A stretch of 64,000 bases of DNA from Ruania halotolerans (GCF_021049285.1 NZ_CP088017.1:2615380-2679379); one strand, 5' to 3'. Positions 8,965 to 18,301 are shown, counted from the stretch's first letter. Made by a program: numbers and translations. The notes: generated from the sequence alone by a model not told the origin.

Positions 8965-10421
8965 GCGAGCTCCTCCGCATCCCCTGCGTCGGCCACGAGA
9001 CGGTCGGCGAGCACCGCAAGCCCGGCCGAGTTGGACGACTTGATCAACACGACGTCCTCGGGCCCGAGATCGGTGACCACAAGTTCCTCTGCTTCCTTCA
9101 CATCTGCCACAGTGCGTACCTGTGCCCCGGCGGATCGAGCTCCTCGGGCGATCCCGTCAGCGCCGGCACCGACCACCACGATCATGTCCGCGTGCTCGGC
9201 CGCGTACGCACCGATCTGCTCATGCGCCTGCTCAGCGATATCACCGAGTTCGAGCATCTCCCCGAGCACGGCCACAGTACGCCGTCCGGCCGCGATCGCG
9301 GTCAGGGCGTCCAGGGCGGCGCGCATGGAGTCCGGATTGGCGTTGTAGGCGTCATCGATGACGGTGCGCTCGCCCCATGTGCGCACATGCATGCGGTGCG
9401 GACTGAGTGCACCGGCGTGAGCGAGCCGCTGCGCCACCTCCTCCACCGACAGGCCCAGGGTGAGGCAGACGGCGGCGGCGGCGAGGGCATTGGTGACGTG
9501 GTGTCCCCCCACCAGGGCAACCTGCACCGGTGCACACACGCCGTCGATGCTTAGCGTGAACGCCGCTCGTCCGGTGGCGTCGACGGACACCTCCTCGGCA
9601 CGCACCTCGGCGTCCGGGCCAGTGCCGAACGTGCGCACCTGCGCGCCCGCGGACAACGCTGACATCGCGGCCACCCGGACGTCGTCGGCGTTGAGCACGG
9701 CGACGCCGTCAGGGCGTAGGCCCTGCACCAGTTCCGCCTTCGCACGGGCGATGCCTTCGACGCTGCCGAACCCGCCCAGGTGGGCAGTACCCACCGCGAG
9801 TACGACGGCGATATCGGGCGGGGCGATCGAGGTCAGGTAGGTGAGGTTGCCCGGTGCATCAGCCCCCATCTCCAGCACCAGCACTCGTGTACTGGGCGTG
9901 GCCCGGAGCACGGTGAGCGGAAGCCCCAGCTCGTTGTTGAACGAGCCCGCCGGGGCAATCAGGCCACCCAGCGGGGTGAGCAACTGAGCGAGCAGGTCCT
10001 TGGTGGTGGTCTTACCCACCGAACCGGTGATCGCCACCACGGTCAACTCACCGGCTGAACGCAGCCGTGCGAGCACCTCTCGGGCCAGGACGCCCAGCGC
10101 GATCTGGGCGTCCGCCACGAGCACCATGGGGACGGGGCTGCCCGGCACATGGCGGGAGACCAGGGCAGCGACCGCTCCGCGATCAGCGGCCGCGTGCAGG
10201 TAGTCGTGCCCATCCACCCGCTCACCCGGCACAGCGACGAAAAGGTCACCGGCCCCGACATCGCGGGAGTCGATCACGGTCGCACCGGTGACCTGCACTG
10301 CGTCTGCGGAGGTCGCGCCGGCGGAGCGTCGTGCTTCTTCCTGAAGCGGCGGTGCCGTCGCCGCAGCGAGCACCTTGCCGCCGGTCGCAGCAGCGATCTC
10401 GGCGAGCGTGAGCGTGATCAT
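8961..10421 (-). CDS. murF: UDP-MurNAc-tripeptide--D-alanyl-D-alanine ligase MurF
   Basis: Cytoplasmic Mur ligase adding the D-Ala-D-Ala dipeptide to complete the pentapeptide precursor. 486 aa. The P-loop GSVGKTTT is at 133-140; [15 protein letters not shown] and [11 protein letters not shown] are family motifs. The start overlaps the murE stop (ATGA). No ddl gene for D-Ala-D-Ala ligase is present in this cluster, so it must be elsewhere in the genome. Confidence 0.96.
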   Translation of the reverse strand: MITLTLAEIAAATGGKVLAAATAPPLQEEARRSAGATSADAVQVTGATVIDSRDVGAGDLFVAVPGERVDGHDYLHAAADRGAVAALVSRHVPGSPVPMVLVADAQIALGVLAREVLARLRSAGELTVVAITGSVGKTTTKDLLAQLLTPLGGLIAPAGSFNNELGLPLTVLRATPSTRVLVLEMGADAPGNLTYLTSIAPPDIAVVLAVGTAHLGGFGSVEGIARAKAELVQGLRPDGVAVLNADDVRVAAMSALSAGAQVRTFGTGPDAEVRAEEVSVDATGRAAFTLSIDGVCAPVQVALVGGHHVTNALAAAAVCLTLGLSVEEVAQRLAHAGALSPHRMHVRTWGERTVIDDAYNANPDSMRAALDALTAIAAGRRTVAVLGEMLELGDIAEQAHEQIGAYAAEHADMIVVVGAGADGIARGARSAGAQVRTVADVKEAEELVVTDLGPEDVVLIKSSNSAGLAVLADRLVADAGDAEELA

Positions 10422-11971
10422 CGAACCGACCCCTCGGCGAGCGCGGCGCGCACCTCTTCCCGATCGTCGAGATGATGTTCCACACCCGCAATCTCCTGGA
10501 TGGTTTCGTGCCCACGGCCGGCGATGAGCACGGTGTCGGCCGGTCCGGCGAATTGCACGGCACGACGAATCGCCTTCGCGCGGGGAGCCACCTCGAAGAC
10601 GTCGACCGTCCGCCCGGCTCGCTGCGCGGCCGGCAGTGCACGCACCGCACCCACCATCACCTCGCTGCGGATCTGTGCGGCATCTTCATCGTGCGGATCG
10701 TCATCGGTGATGACCACGACATCGGCGCCCGCGACAGCCACTTCGCCCATCAACGGGCGCTTGGCGGTATCGCGTTCGCCGGTCGCTCCGAAGACCACGA
10801 ACAATCGGCCTTTGGTGGTGGGACGCAGTGCCTTGAGTGCCAGGTTCAGGGCTTCGGTGTTGTGGGCGAAGTCGACGATGCAGCGCGGGTGGTCGGCAAC
10901 GCGCTCCATCCGGCCCGGCACGTTCCCGCGCAGACCATGGTGACCCAGCACGCGATGGAGGTCACCGATGCTGATCCCCGACTCGAGCGCCATCACCACC
11001 GCCATCGCGGCGTTGGTCACATTGAACCTGCCCGGCATCCACACCTCGGTGGACAGGCTGCGCCCGTCACGGTGAGTCACGGTGAATGTGGTGTGGTCGG
11101 GGCGGGCGGCCACGATGGTCAGCAACCAGTCCGTGTCGGGATCCGGCCGCGTGGGAGGCGTCTGCGTGCCGATCGTGACCACCGGAATCTCGGCCTCGGC
11201 CGCGAGGCGGCGACCCCAGCTGTCGTCGGCCAGGATGACGCCGCGACGGGCGCGAGCAGGCGTGAACAGCGAGGCCTTGGTGCGGTAGTACTCCTCCATT
11301 CCACCGTGGAAGTCCAGATGATCAGCGGTGAGGTGGGTGAAACCGACCATGTCGTAGACGATCGCGTCCACCCGGTGCAGAGCCAGTGCGTGCGAGGAGA
11401 CCTCCATCACGAGATCTGTCACGCCGGCTGTCACCATCTGGGCGAGCAAGGCCTGCAGCTGCGGCGCCTCAGGTGTGGTCAGCCGTGCCGGAGTCTGCTC
11501 ACCGGCCACCTTCAGCTCCACGGTTCCGATCAGACCTGTGGTCCGGCCGAGCCGGTCGAGGATCTGCTCCAGCAGGTAGGTGGTGGTGGTCTTGCCGTTC
11601 GTGCCCGTGATCCCGAAGCTGCGCAACCTGCGCGCGGGCTCGCCGTAGACGGCGGCACTGACATCGCCCAACACCGCCCGAATGTCCGGGGCCACCAGGA
11701 CCGGCACCGATGAGCCTGCCAGTGATAGCCGCTGCGCGCCGGCAGCGTCGGTCAGGATCGCCACAGCCCCCGCCTCGACGGCGGCCACGGCGTGGTCGGC
11801 ACCGTGAGTGCGTGCACCGGGCAGGGCGGCGAACAAGTCACCCGGGCGGACTTGGCGGTTGTCCAAGCTGACGCCAGTCACCTCGACCTCACCCGCCTGG
11901 ATCACCTCGAGCCGGAAGGCGATGGCGAGGTCTGCCGTGGTTCGGGTGACCGGCGCGTCAGAGGCGTTCAT
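10418..11971 (-). CDS. murE: UDP-MurNAc-tripeptide synthetase MurE, probably L-lysine type
   Basis: Cytoplasmic Mur ligase adding the third stem residue. 517 aa from ATG 11971. An upstream open frame reaches 12061 but would run into ftsI, so I take the ATG after the ftsI stop; GTG at 11977 is also possible. The P-loop GTNGKTT is at 123-129. At the amino acid acceptor site, meso-DAP enzymes carry DNPR; here residues 424-427 read DDPH inside TDDDPHDED. This argues against meso-DAP and fits the L-Lys peptidoglycan common in Micrococcales. The substrate call is inference from one motif. Confidence 0.93.
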   Translation of the reverse strand: MNASDAPVTRTTADLAIAFRLEVIQAGEVEVTGVSLDNRQVRPGDLFAALPGARTHGADHAVAAVEAGAVAILTDAAGAQRLSLAGSSVPVLVAPDIRAVLGDVSAAVYGEPARRLRSFGITGTNGKTTTTYLLEQILDRLGRTTGLIGTVELKVAGEQTPARLTTPEAPQLQALLAQMVTAGVTDLVMEVSSHALALHRVDAIVYDMVGFTHLTADHLDFHGGMEEYYRTKASLFTPARARRGVILADDSWGRRLAAEAEIPVVTIGTQTPPTRPDPDTDWLLTIVAARPDHTTFTVTHRDGRSLSTEVWMPGRFNVTNAAMAVVMALESGISIGDLHRVLGHHGLRGNVPGRMERVADHPRCIVDFAHNTEALNLALKALRPTTKGRLFVVFGATGERDTAKRPLMGEVAVAGADVVVITDDDPHDEDAAQIRSEVMVGAVRALPAAQRAGRTVDVFEVAPRAKAIRRAVQFAGPADTVLIAGRGHETIQEIAGVEHHLDDREEVRAALAEGSVR

Positions 11972-12002
11972 GGGCACGAAATCTACCGCTCTCTCGGCTC
12001 GG

Positions 12003-13793
12003 TCACTGATCGTCGGGGCGCAGCGGGTACGGCGCGGCTTCCTCGCCGCTGGGTGGTACACCGAGTGATTGCAGGGCGAATGCGGTGATCTCGTGGAACA
12101 CCGGGGCCGCGATCGTACCGCCGTAGATGCCGGTGTCTGGGTTGTACATCACCACGCCGACCGCGATCTGCGGGTCATCAGCCGGGGCGATGCCCACGAA
12201 GGACGCCGCGACCTCGGTGAGTTCGCCGTCGTCGCCGGGCATCTGCGCCGTACCGGTCTTTCCGGCGATCCGGTAGCCCTCGATCGCGGCGCTCTCACCG
12301 GTCCCGGCGTCGGTCACCACGCTCTCGAGCATCCGGATCATCTGATCCGAGGATTCCTCGGAGACCACCTGTACCGGCTCGCCGGGATCGATCTGCTCAT
12401 AACCGTCCGCGCAGTCATAGCCGTCCACGATGCTCAACGGCATCCGAACCCCGCCGTTGGCGATGGTCGAGAACACCCCGGTGTTCTGCAGCAGGTTCAC
12501 CGAGACCCCCTGGCCGAACATCGTGGTGTAGCGCTGGCGGCCATCCCAGTCTTCGTAGTGGTGCAGAATTCCGGCCGTCTCACCGGGCATCCCCATTCCC
12601 GTGCGCTCACCCCAGCCGAGCCGCTGCATGTACTCGAAGCGGGTCTGATCACTCATCCGCTCGCCGATGAGGACGGTGCCGGTGTTCGCGGACTCGGCGA
12701 GTACCCCGGTGGTGGTGAGGATCTGATCGGGATGCTCGGTGTGGTCGTGGAAGGTCTGCCCGTTCTCCGTGGTGAGCCGGTACGGATCTTCGATAGGGGT
12801 GGTCGGGGTGACGACCCCCTCCTCAAGTGCCGAGAGCACGGTGAGCACCTTGCCCGTGGACCCGGGGTCGAAGATGTCCTGAACGGCGTGCGATCCGGTG
12901 TACCGGGAGGCACCCGGATTGTTCGGATCGACCACATCGGAGTCGGCGAGGGCGAGAATGCGCCCGGTGTCGACGTCGATCACCACCGCGGCGCCCCACT
13001 CGGCGCCGTACTGGTCGACGGCGTCGTCCACCACGGTCTGCGCCTGCCAGTTCAGGTCAGCATCCACGGTCAGGTGCACGTCACACCCGGGCACCATCGG
13101 GGTGGAGGCGTTGTGACCGGTGGGGATCACCTGGCCGGACGCCCCGATCTCGACGGTGAACTCGCCGTCAGCACCGAGGAGCCGGGTGTTCATCGTGGAC
13201 TCCAGGCCGGCCGCGCCATCACCCTCGTCGTTCACCCAGCCGACGATCTGACCCGCAGTGTTCCCGTTGGGATAGGCCCGTTCGAACGTCTCCTCCGCCG
13301 AGACCCCGGGGATGCCCAGGGCGGCAATCTCCCGCCACACCTCCGGCGCCACCTCGCGGGCGAGGATGTGGTAGCGATCCTGGCCGACGAGCTCGGCTCC
13401 GAGCGCATTCACGTCCCGATTCAGGAGTGGCGCCAGATCGCGAGCGGCAGCTGCTGCCCCGTATCCGGTCGGCTCACCCTCGGAGTCGGCGGTGAGATAG
13501 GCCGGGATCGCATCCTGATTGACCACCACGCGGTAGGTCTGCACCGATGTCGCCAGCACCGTACCGGAGGAGTCCACGATCGATCCGCGCAGGGCCGGCT
13601 CGGTGTAACTGTAACTGCGCTCGTTCGTCGCGGCCGCGGCCAACCCGGGTCCGGCGAAGACCTGGACGTAGACGAGCCGGCCCGCGAAGGCCAGCACCAC
13701 CACGAGCAGCATCGCCAACAACACGATCTGCCGGCGTTCCGGCGTACCCACGGCAGTGAACGAGTTGCCTCCCGGCCTCGTCGCAGTCATCAT
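12003..13793 (-). CDS. ftsI: Septal class B penicillin-binding protein FtsI (PBP3)
   Basis: Membrane-anchored transpeptidase that cross-links septal peptidoglycan with FtsW. 596 aa. The order is a short cytoplasmic tail, a transmembrane anchor at about 23-47, the PBP dimerisation domain with RGSIVDSSG, then the transpeptidase domain with active-site S312-T-G-K, S368-A-N and K512-T-G. No PASTA domain. A purine-rich AAGGGGGCGG lies directly before the paired ATG codons, so initiation could be at either; it follows ftsL by 9 nt. Confidence 0.96.
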   Translation of the reverse strand: MMTATRPGGNSFTAVGTPERRQIVLLAMLLVVVLAFAGRLVYVQVFAGPGLAAAATNERSYSYTEPALRGSIVDSSGTVLATSVQTYRVVVNQDAIPAYLTADSEGEPTGYGAAAAARDLAPLLNRDVNALGAELVGQDRYHILAREVAPEVWREIAALGIPGVSAEETFERAYPNGNTAGQIVGWVNDEGDGAAGLESTMNTRLLGADGEFTVEIGASGQVIPTGHNASTPMVPGCDVHLTVDADLNWQAQTVVDDAVDQYGAEWGAAVVIDVDTGRILALADSDVVDPNNPGASRYTGSHAVQDIFDPGSTGKVLTVLSALEEGVVTPTTPIEDPYRLTTENGQTFHDHTEHPDQILTTTGVLAESANTGTVLIGERMSDQTRFEYMQRLGWGERTGMGMPGETAGILHHYEDWDGRQRYTTMFGQGVSVNLLQNTGVFSTIANGGVRMPLSIVDGYDCADGYEQIDPGEPVQVVSEESSDQMIRMLESVVTDAGTGESAAIEGYRIAGKTGTAQMPGDDGELTEVAASFVGIAPADDPQIAVGVVMYNPDTGIYGGTIAAPVFHEITAFALQSLGVPPSGEEAAPYPLRPDDQ

Positions 13794-13802
13794 CCGCCCC
13801 CT

Positions 13803-14210
13803 TCAGTTCTCGCTGACCAGTCCGTCACCCTCGCCCAGGATCGATTGATCCTCGAGCACCAGGTAACGCATGTCCTCGGCCGGTTCCATACCGATCCCCC
13901 GAGCGGCCTGCTCGAGTTGGATGGGAGAGGCGAGCCGGTCGGCCTCATGAGCGAGCGACTGCTGTGTCTCGGTGAGCTGGGCCAGTTCGATCCGCTGCTC
14001 GTGGATCTCGTACGAGGTGGCGGACATGACCGTATTCAGCAGCAGCACACCGAGAAGCGCGGCACCGAGGATGGTCAAGCAGCCGAAGATGAAGGGCACC
14101 CGGCTCCGGGCCGGCTGCGGTGCTCGAACGATCCTCAGGCCGCGCCGCCCATCCCGGGCGGGCCCGCGGGCGGGGGGTGCCTGGAAGGCGCGCAGCGGCA
14201 ACGCGCTCAT
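13803..14210 (-). CDS. ftsL: Cell division protein FtsL-like
   Basis: Small bitopic divisome protein. 135 aa: a basic cytoplasmic tail of about 38 residues, a transmembrane segment at about 40-63 (FIFGCLTILGAALLGVLLL), then a periplasmic-side coiled coil with QRIELAQLTETQQSLAHEADRL. FtsL is poorly conserved, so the call rests on size, topology and position between rsmH and ftsI. Start chosen at ATG 14210, with AGGGGAG seven nt upstream and an ATGA overlap with the preceding micro-ORF. The same frame is open far upstream through rsmH but that is a shadow. Confidence 0.88.
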   Translation of the reverse strand: MSALPLRAFQAPPARGPARDGRRGLRIVRAPQPARSRVPFIFGCLTILGAALLGVLLLNTVMSATSYEIHEQRIELAQLTETQQSLAHEADRLASPIQLEQAARGIGMEPAEDMRYLVLEDQSILGEGDGLVSEN

Positions 14211-14299
14211 CGCACGCTCCCCTGGTTTGACTGTTGCGGTCGCTCGCTCCGAGACGGCTCGCAGGTCGGCGTCCCTGCGCGGGGGCTCCTCATCCTCAT
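14207..14299 (-). CDS. 30-residue micro-ORF bridging rsmH and ftsL (single repeat unit)
   Basis: Unrecognised micro-ORF of 31 codons including the stop. ATG at 14299 overlaps the rsmH stop (ATGA) and its own TGA at 14209-14207 overlaps the ftsL start (ATGA). The peptide opens [20 protein letters not shown] and matches the units at 7885-7706: R-S-P-R-A-G, E, R-S-E and Q-x-S sit at identical positions and the unit length is again 30 residues. It also supplies the ribosome site for ftsL. Function unknown. Confidence 0.5.
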   Translation of the reverse strand: MRMRSPRAGTPTCEPSRSERPQQSNQGSVR

Positions 14300-15273
14300 G
14301 CGGGGCTCCCTTCACGGAGACGTTCGGCCGCGCGAACCCGCACCGACGCCGATCGGGGATTGCGGGTGACCTCGTCCTCATCGGCACGTTCGGCACCACG
14401 GGTGAGCAGGCGCAGGGACGGTTCGTGTTCGGGCAAGGTGACCGGTAGCCCGACTGGGGCGCTCGAACGAGCCCCCGCAGCCAACGCCTGCTTGACCAGC
14501 CGGTCTTCGAGGGACTGGTAGGACTCCACGACGATCCGGCCCCCCACAGCGAGCGCATCAAGCGCCGCCGGCAACGCGCGAGCGAGCACGTCCAACTCGG
14601 CGTTGACGGCGATCCGCAACGCTTGGAATGTTCGCTTGGCCGGATTGCCACCGGTACGACGGGCAGCGTGCGGGATGTTCTCTCGCACCAGCTGCACCAG
14701 CTGACCGGAGCGGGTGATCGGCTCCTGGGCGCGAGCCCGGACGATCGCACCGGCGATCCGCGGCGCGAACTTCTCCTCGCCGTATTGGTACAGGATGCGC
14801 CGCAGATCCGCCTCCGACTCATGGGCGAGCAGGTCGGCGGCAGTCGGACCCGTGCTCTGGTCCATCCGCATGTCCAGCGGAGCGTCCTGAGCGTAGGAGA
14901 ACCCGCGTTCGGCTTCGTCGAGCTGCATCGACGAGACGCCAAGGTCGAACAGGATCCCCTGCACACGGCCTGGCGCGTGAGCTGACGTGCCATAGGTGGC
15001 GGCGACGGCGGCGATCTCGTCGTAGACGGCGTGGACGGCGCAGAACCGATCGCCGAACTCGGCGAGCCGCACCTGCGCAGCCGCAATGGCCGCAGGATCG
15101 CGATCGATACCGATCACGCGCAACTGCTCGAACCGACGCAACGCGGCCTCGGCGTGTCCGCCGAGGCCGAGGGTGGCGTCGATGAGTACCGCACCAGGGC
15201 TGTTCACCGCGGGCTCGAGCAAGTCGAGGCATCGCTGCGCCAGCACGGGGAGGTGCCGATCATGCGATGTCAT
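14296..15273 (-). CDS. rsmH: 16S rRNA (cytosine-1402-N4)-methyltransferase RsmH (MraW)
   Basis: SAM-dependent methyltransferase acting on the 30S P-site nucleotide C1402. 325 aa from ATG 15273; GTG 15276 directly before it is an alternative. HLPVL near the N-terminus, the SAM motif [16 protein letters not shown] at about 30-45, [13 protein letters not shown] and the C-terminal RSLEDRLVK-like [14 protein letters not shown] are family hallmarks. A 271-nt gap with GTGGAG boxes and a hairpin separates it from mraZ. Confidence 0.96.
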   Translation of the reverse strand: MTSHDRHLPVLAQRCLDLLEPAVNSPGAVLIDATLGLGGHAEAALRRFEQLRVIGIDRDPAAIAAAQVRLAEFGDRFCAVHAVYDEIAAVAATYGTSAHAPGRVQGILFDLGVSSMQLDEAERGFSYAQDAPLDMRMDQSTGPTAADLLAHESEADLRRILYQYGEEKFAPRIAGAIVRARAQEPITRSGQLVQLVRENIPHAARRTGGNPAKRTFQALRIAVNAELDVLARALPAALDALAVGGRIVVESYQSLEDRLVKQALAAGARSSAPVGLPVTLPEHEPSLRLLTRGAERADEDEVTRNPRSASVRVRAAERLREGSPA

Positions 15274-15323
15274 CACGCTCGTGCCTTCCTGGTTCTCGGG
15301 TTCTCATGTGCGGGTGTTCAGAG

Positions 15324-15361
15324 GTGGAGCGATGTGGAGACGTCGGTGGAGGAAAGTGGAG
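15324..15361 (+). promoter_or_regulatory. Four GTGGAG boxes, candidate second MraZ operator upstream of rsmH
   Basis: GTGGAG occurs at 15324, 15334, 15346 and 15356, so the spacings are 10, 12 and 10 nt. Known MraZ operators are direct repeats of a TGGG-like core with about one helical turn between copies. The cluster lies about 50-90 nt upstream of the rsmH start and is oriented opposite to the boxes upstream of mraZ. The sites are seen directly; binding by MraZ is inferred. Confidence 0.6.
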
Positions 15362-15386
15362 CGGGCCGCTGCGGTCGGTGAAAGAT

Positions 15387-15413
15387 GGTCGGGTGGCCCT
15401 CCGCCACCCGACC
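15387..15413. terminator. Perfect hairpin between mraZ and rsmH (attenuator candidate)
   Basis: Perfect 11-bp inverted repeat GGTCGGGTGGC / GCCACCCGACC with a CCTCC loop. Read in the direction of the operon (minus strand) it is followed by ATCTTTC, only a weak U-tract. It could reduce read-through from mraZ into rsmH, with the adjacent GTGGAG boxes marking a separate promoter. Confidence 0.5.
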
Positions 15414-15553
15414 AGGACTCCCCCCGCATGCTCTGGCGCCGGGGAAGTGCGTCAGAGTCGCGGTGAGAGACCAAGCAGGGCGGTGGGTAGGGAGATACGG
15501 GGTATGGGGGGAGCTAACGAGGTGGTGCGCCGAACCCACCCGTTGATCAGTGC

Positions 15554-15982
15554 CTAGAGTCCGGGCAGCACCTCCTCGCTGATGTCGGCGAATGCCTGTT
15601 CGTTCTCGTCGAGGTAGGTGTTCCACGACTCCAGGTCCCAGATCTCGACCTTCGTGCCTGCGCCGATCACCGCGAGTTCGCGGCTCAGTCCGGCGTAGTT
15701 GCGCAGGTTCGCCGTGATGGTCACGCGGCCCTGCTTGTCCGGAATCTCGTCCGAGGCCCCGGAGAGGAACACCCGCATGTAGTCACGGTTGCGCTTCGAC
15801 GTGGTCGAAGCGTCCTGCATCCGCTCCAGGATTCGTTCGAATTCCACGCGCGGGTAGGCGTACAGGCATCGATCCTGACCGCGAGTGATCACGATCCCGC
15901 CCGCCATGGGCTCACGGAATTTCGCGGGCAGGATCAGGCGGCCCTTGTCGTCGAGTCGCGGCTCGTACGTACCGAGAAACAA
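15554..15982 (-). CDS. mraZ: Transcriptional regulator MraZ
   Basis: DNA-binding regulator of the dcw cluster with two SpoVT/AbrB-like repeats ([19 protein letters not shown] and [16 protein letters not shown]). 142 aa. Start is TTG at 15982: AAGGAGG at 15989-15995 is six nt away and the protein then begins (M)[13 protein letters not shown] as in other MraZ proteins; the in-frame ATG at 16000 lies upstream of the ribosome site and is rejected. Direct GTGG repeats upstream suggest autoregulation. Confidence 0.95.
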   Translation of the reverse strand: MFLGTYEPRLDDKGRLILPAKFREPMAGGIVITRGQDRCLYAYPRVEFERILERMQDASTTSKRNRDYMRVFLSGASDEIPDKQGRVTITANLRNYAGLSRELAVIGAGTKVEIWDLESWNTYLDENEQAFADISEEVLPGL

Positions 15983-16015
15983 GGTCCACCTCCTTCCCAC
16001 TCACTCCGGATGCCC

Positions 16016-16039
16016 CCACATTACTCCACTTCCCTCCAC
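16016..16039 (-). promoter_or_regulatory. MraZ operator upstream of mraZ
   Basis: On the minus strand GTGG cores lie at 16039-16036, 16029-16026 and 16019-16016, an exact 10-nt period (GTGGAG, GTGGAG, GTGGGG). The first is 34 nt upstream of the TTG start. Spacing and core agree with the published MraZ box pattern of direct repeats one helical turn apart. Confidence 0.75.
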
Positions 16040-16100
16040 ATTCAATGGCGCATGACCCCTGTGGCGCGCCTCAAGGCCATAAAAGGGCAGGTCAGAGCGA

Positions 16101-16120
16101 GTGGAGCGAAGTGGAGGAGG
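16101..16120 (+). promoter_or_regulatory. Two plus-strand GTGGAG boxes before the MoxR operon
   Basis: GTGGAGCGAAGTGGAGGAGG contains two GTGGAG cores exactly 10 nt apart; a degenerate third copy (GTCAGAG) lies at 16091. They point toward the divergent MoxR gene and sit about 85-100 nt before its start. Candidate MraZ site that would link this operon to the dcw cluster. Confidence 0.5.
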
Positions 16121-16202
16121 TTCAGCGATCGGTCACGGCCTACGGTGGCGCGGTGGTGCCGATGCACCGAATAGAACGGTCACGCCCCGTAGGCTCGGAC
16201 CC

Positions 16203-17156
16203 ATGACCGAGCAGGGATACATCACCGGGGCCGCCCGCTCGATCGCTCGCCTGCAGGAGAACCTGCAGCAGGTGGTCCGAGGCCGACCCGAAGCCATCAG
16301 GACGACGATCGCCACGCTTCTCGCCGAGGGCCATCTGCTCCTCGAGGACGTCCCAGGTGTGGGAAAGACGACCCTCGCCAAGGCGCTGGCGCTCTCCGTG
16401 GAAGGGTCCGTCGGGCGCATCCAGTTCACACCGGATCTCTTGCCCGGCGACCTCACCGGCGTCACCGTCTACCGGCAGGAAACCGGTGCCTTCGACTTCC
16501 ACCCCGGCCCGGTGTTCGCGACCGTGGTGATCGGCGACGAAATCAACCGCGCCTCCCCCAAAACCCAATCTGCGCTCCTGGAGTGCATGGCCGAACGTCA
16601 GGTCACGGTGGATGGCATCACACACGCGCTCCCCCGCCCGTTCATGGTCATTGCCACACAGAATCCGGTGGAGATGGAGGGCACCTATCGCCTGCCCGAA
16701 GCCCAACGAGACCGCTTCATGGCTCAGATCACCGTGGGCTACCCGCCGAAGCACGACGAGTTCGAACTGCTCGCCACCGGTGGCGCGATGGACCCCCTCG
16801 CGCAACTTTCACCCGTCGTCTCACTGGCAGACGTGCAGCACGCGATGGCCGCCGTCCGTGAGGTACACGTGGCCGACCCGGTGCTCGCCTACGTGCTCGA
16901 CCTGGTGCATGCCACTCGCGAGCACCCTGCTCTCACGCTCGGCGCTTCTCCGCGAGCAGGTCTGCACCTGGTAGCGCTCGCTCGCGCCGTGGCCATGATG
17001 GCCGGTCGCCACCACGTCATCCCCGATGACGTCCAGTCGCTGATCCACCCCGTACTCGGGCACCGGATTGCCCTGACCCGCACTGCCCGGTTGGCTCACG
17101 CATCTGCGGCGGACGTGCTCACCGAGATCGCCCGCACAGTCCCAGCGCATCGCTGA
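16203..17156 (+). CDS. MoxR-family AAA ATPase
   Basis: MoxR ATPases act as chaperones for partner proteins, often DUF58/VWA proteins encoded next door. 317 aa. Walker A PGVGKTT is at 51-57, Walker B region VVIGDEINRA at 108-117, and the sensor stretch VIATQNPVEMEGTYRLPEAQRDRF is intact. Start ATG 16203: TAGGCT at 16190-16195 ends seven nt before it and there is no Shine-Dalgarno sequence, so the mRNA may be leaderless. First gene of an operon with a DUF58 protein and a transglutaminase-like membrane protein. Confidence 0.92.
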   Translation: MTEQGYITGAARSIARLQENLQQVVRGRPEAIRTTIATLLAEGHLLLEDVPGVGKTTLAKALALSVEGSVGRIQFTPDLLPGDLTGVTVYRQETGAFDFHPGPVFATVVIGDEINRASPKTQSALLECMAERQVTVDGITHALPRPFMVIATQNPVEMEGTYRLPEAQRDRFMAQITVGYPPKHDEFELLATGGAMDPLAQLSPVVSLADVQHAMAAVREVHVADPVLAYVLDLVHATREHPALTLGASPRAGLHLVALARAVAMMAGRHHVIPDDVQSLIHPVLGHRIALTRTARLAHASAADVLTEIARTVPAHR

Positions 17157-17161
17157 GCGCC

Positions 17162-18301
17162 ATGCGTCCCACCGTCCGAGGTATCGGCCTAATCCTGGCC
17201 GGACTCGCCCTGGCATTCCTGGCGACGGCGATGCGCTCACCCGTGATCGCGACGCTCGCCGGTCTGGCGCTAAGCGCGCCGTTGGTGAGCATGGTCTGGC
17301 TGATCGCGCGGTTCGTGCGCCACCCGAGAACGCACGTGCGCAGGCGGATCGATCCACTCCGCCCAAGCGCTGGGGAACAGGTACGGATCTCACTGGCAGT
17401 GGCGGCAGGGACACTCGATGCATGGACTCATCTGCGTGAACGGGTCCCCGCACACCTGCGCAGAGGTCACACTGACGCGACCGGATACACACTCCGACCG
17501 GACGTACGCGGCGTCTACCTGCTCGGACCGGCCACCGCGGTGCGGACCGACCCGCTGATCCTGGCACGTATCCGCAGCACCGTTCCCGGCACCGACGAAC
17601 TGGTCGTCTGGCCCGAGGTGACCGACCTGACCGCGTTGGTCCGCGCCTGGGCTGATCACCAATCCGCGCATACGGAGACGGGTCAGCCGGAGCGCGCACC
17701 CGACGATCTCACCCTACGCGAGTACCAACCGGGAGACGATCTGCACCGTGTGCACTGGCGCGCCTCCGCGCGGCACGGTGAACTGCTCACTCGGCAGGAT
17801 GAGCCGGCCCAGGACCACTCGGCGTCGGTCATTCTGGACCTCGGGCCCGACGAGGCCGCGCACCCGGACTCCACCACGGAGTGGCTCGTCAGCGCGACCG
17901 CATCGCTGACCGTGGCGATGATCGAAGTCGGTTATCGGCTCCGCCTCACGCTGACGTGGACACTGCCCGACGGGTACACCGGGCCCTCCGATCACGATCG
18001 CACGGGGACGGTATCACTCGGTGAGATCCCCGAAGCGCTCGACGTCCTCGCCCGGGCACGATCGGGCTCTCCTCGCCCCGAGCCGGCGCAGCGGGGGCTT
18101 GCCGTGGCAGCACTGCGCGCTCCCTCGGCGCAGACCGTGCACACGCTCTCCACCTGGACAGGACGCCGGCTCGCCCTCGTGGTCGATGCCTCAGCGGAGG
18201 CCGTGACCGAACTCACCGACGCTGGTTGGACCGTACAGACGCATCGCGAGGATGTATCGATGGAGGACACCTGGTCCGCGCTACTCGGGGGGGCGCCATG
18301 A
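17162..18301 (+). CDS. DUF58 domain-containing membrane protein
   Basis: 379 aa. Two transmembrane segments lie near the N-terminus (about 8-50), followed by a soluble region with the DUF58 signature LREYQPGDDLHRVHWRASAR near 185-205 and a VWA-like fold. DUF58 proteins are usual partners of MoxR ATPases. Five nt separate it from the MoxR stop, and its own stop overlaps the next start (ATGA). Biochemical function unknown; cell envelope maturation is plausible. Confidence 0.88.
   Translation: MRPTVRGIGLILAGLALAFLATAMRSPVIATLAGLALSAPLVSMVWLIARFVRHPRTHVRRRIDPLRPSAGEQVRISLAVAAGTLDAWTHLRERVPAHLRRGHTDATGYTLRPDVRGVYLLGPATAVRTDPLILARIRSTVPGTDELVVWPEVTDLTALVRAWADHQSAHTETGQPERAPDDLTLREYQPGDDLHRVHWRASARHGELLTRQDEPAQDHSASVILDLGPDEAAHPDSTTEWLVSATASLTVAMIEVGYRLRLTLTWTLPDGYTGPSDHDRTGTVSLGEIPEALDVLARARSGSPRPEPAQRGLAVAALRAPSAQTVHTLSTWTGRRLALVVDASAEAVTELTDAGWTVQTHREDVSMEDTWSALLGGAP

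Noticed and set aside
12069-14369. 766-codon open frame on the plus strand opposite ftsI and ftsL
   Set aside because: It mirrors genes with clear PBP and FtsL features; long antisense frames are expected where third positions are almost all G or C.
13803-15086. Long minus-strand frame that joins ftsL with a frame inside rsmH
   Set aside because: The upstream part is the shadow of rsmH; ftsL has its own ATG with a good ribosome site at 14210.
15983-16000. ATG start for mraZ at 16000
   Set aside because: The Shine-Dalgarno sequence lies inside that extension, and the family N-terminus begins at the TTG at 15982.
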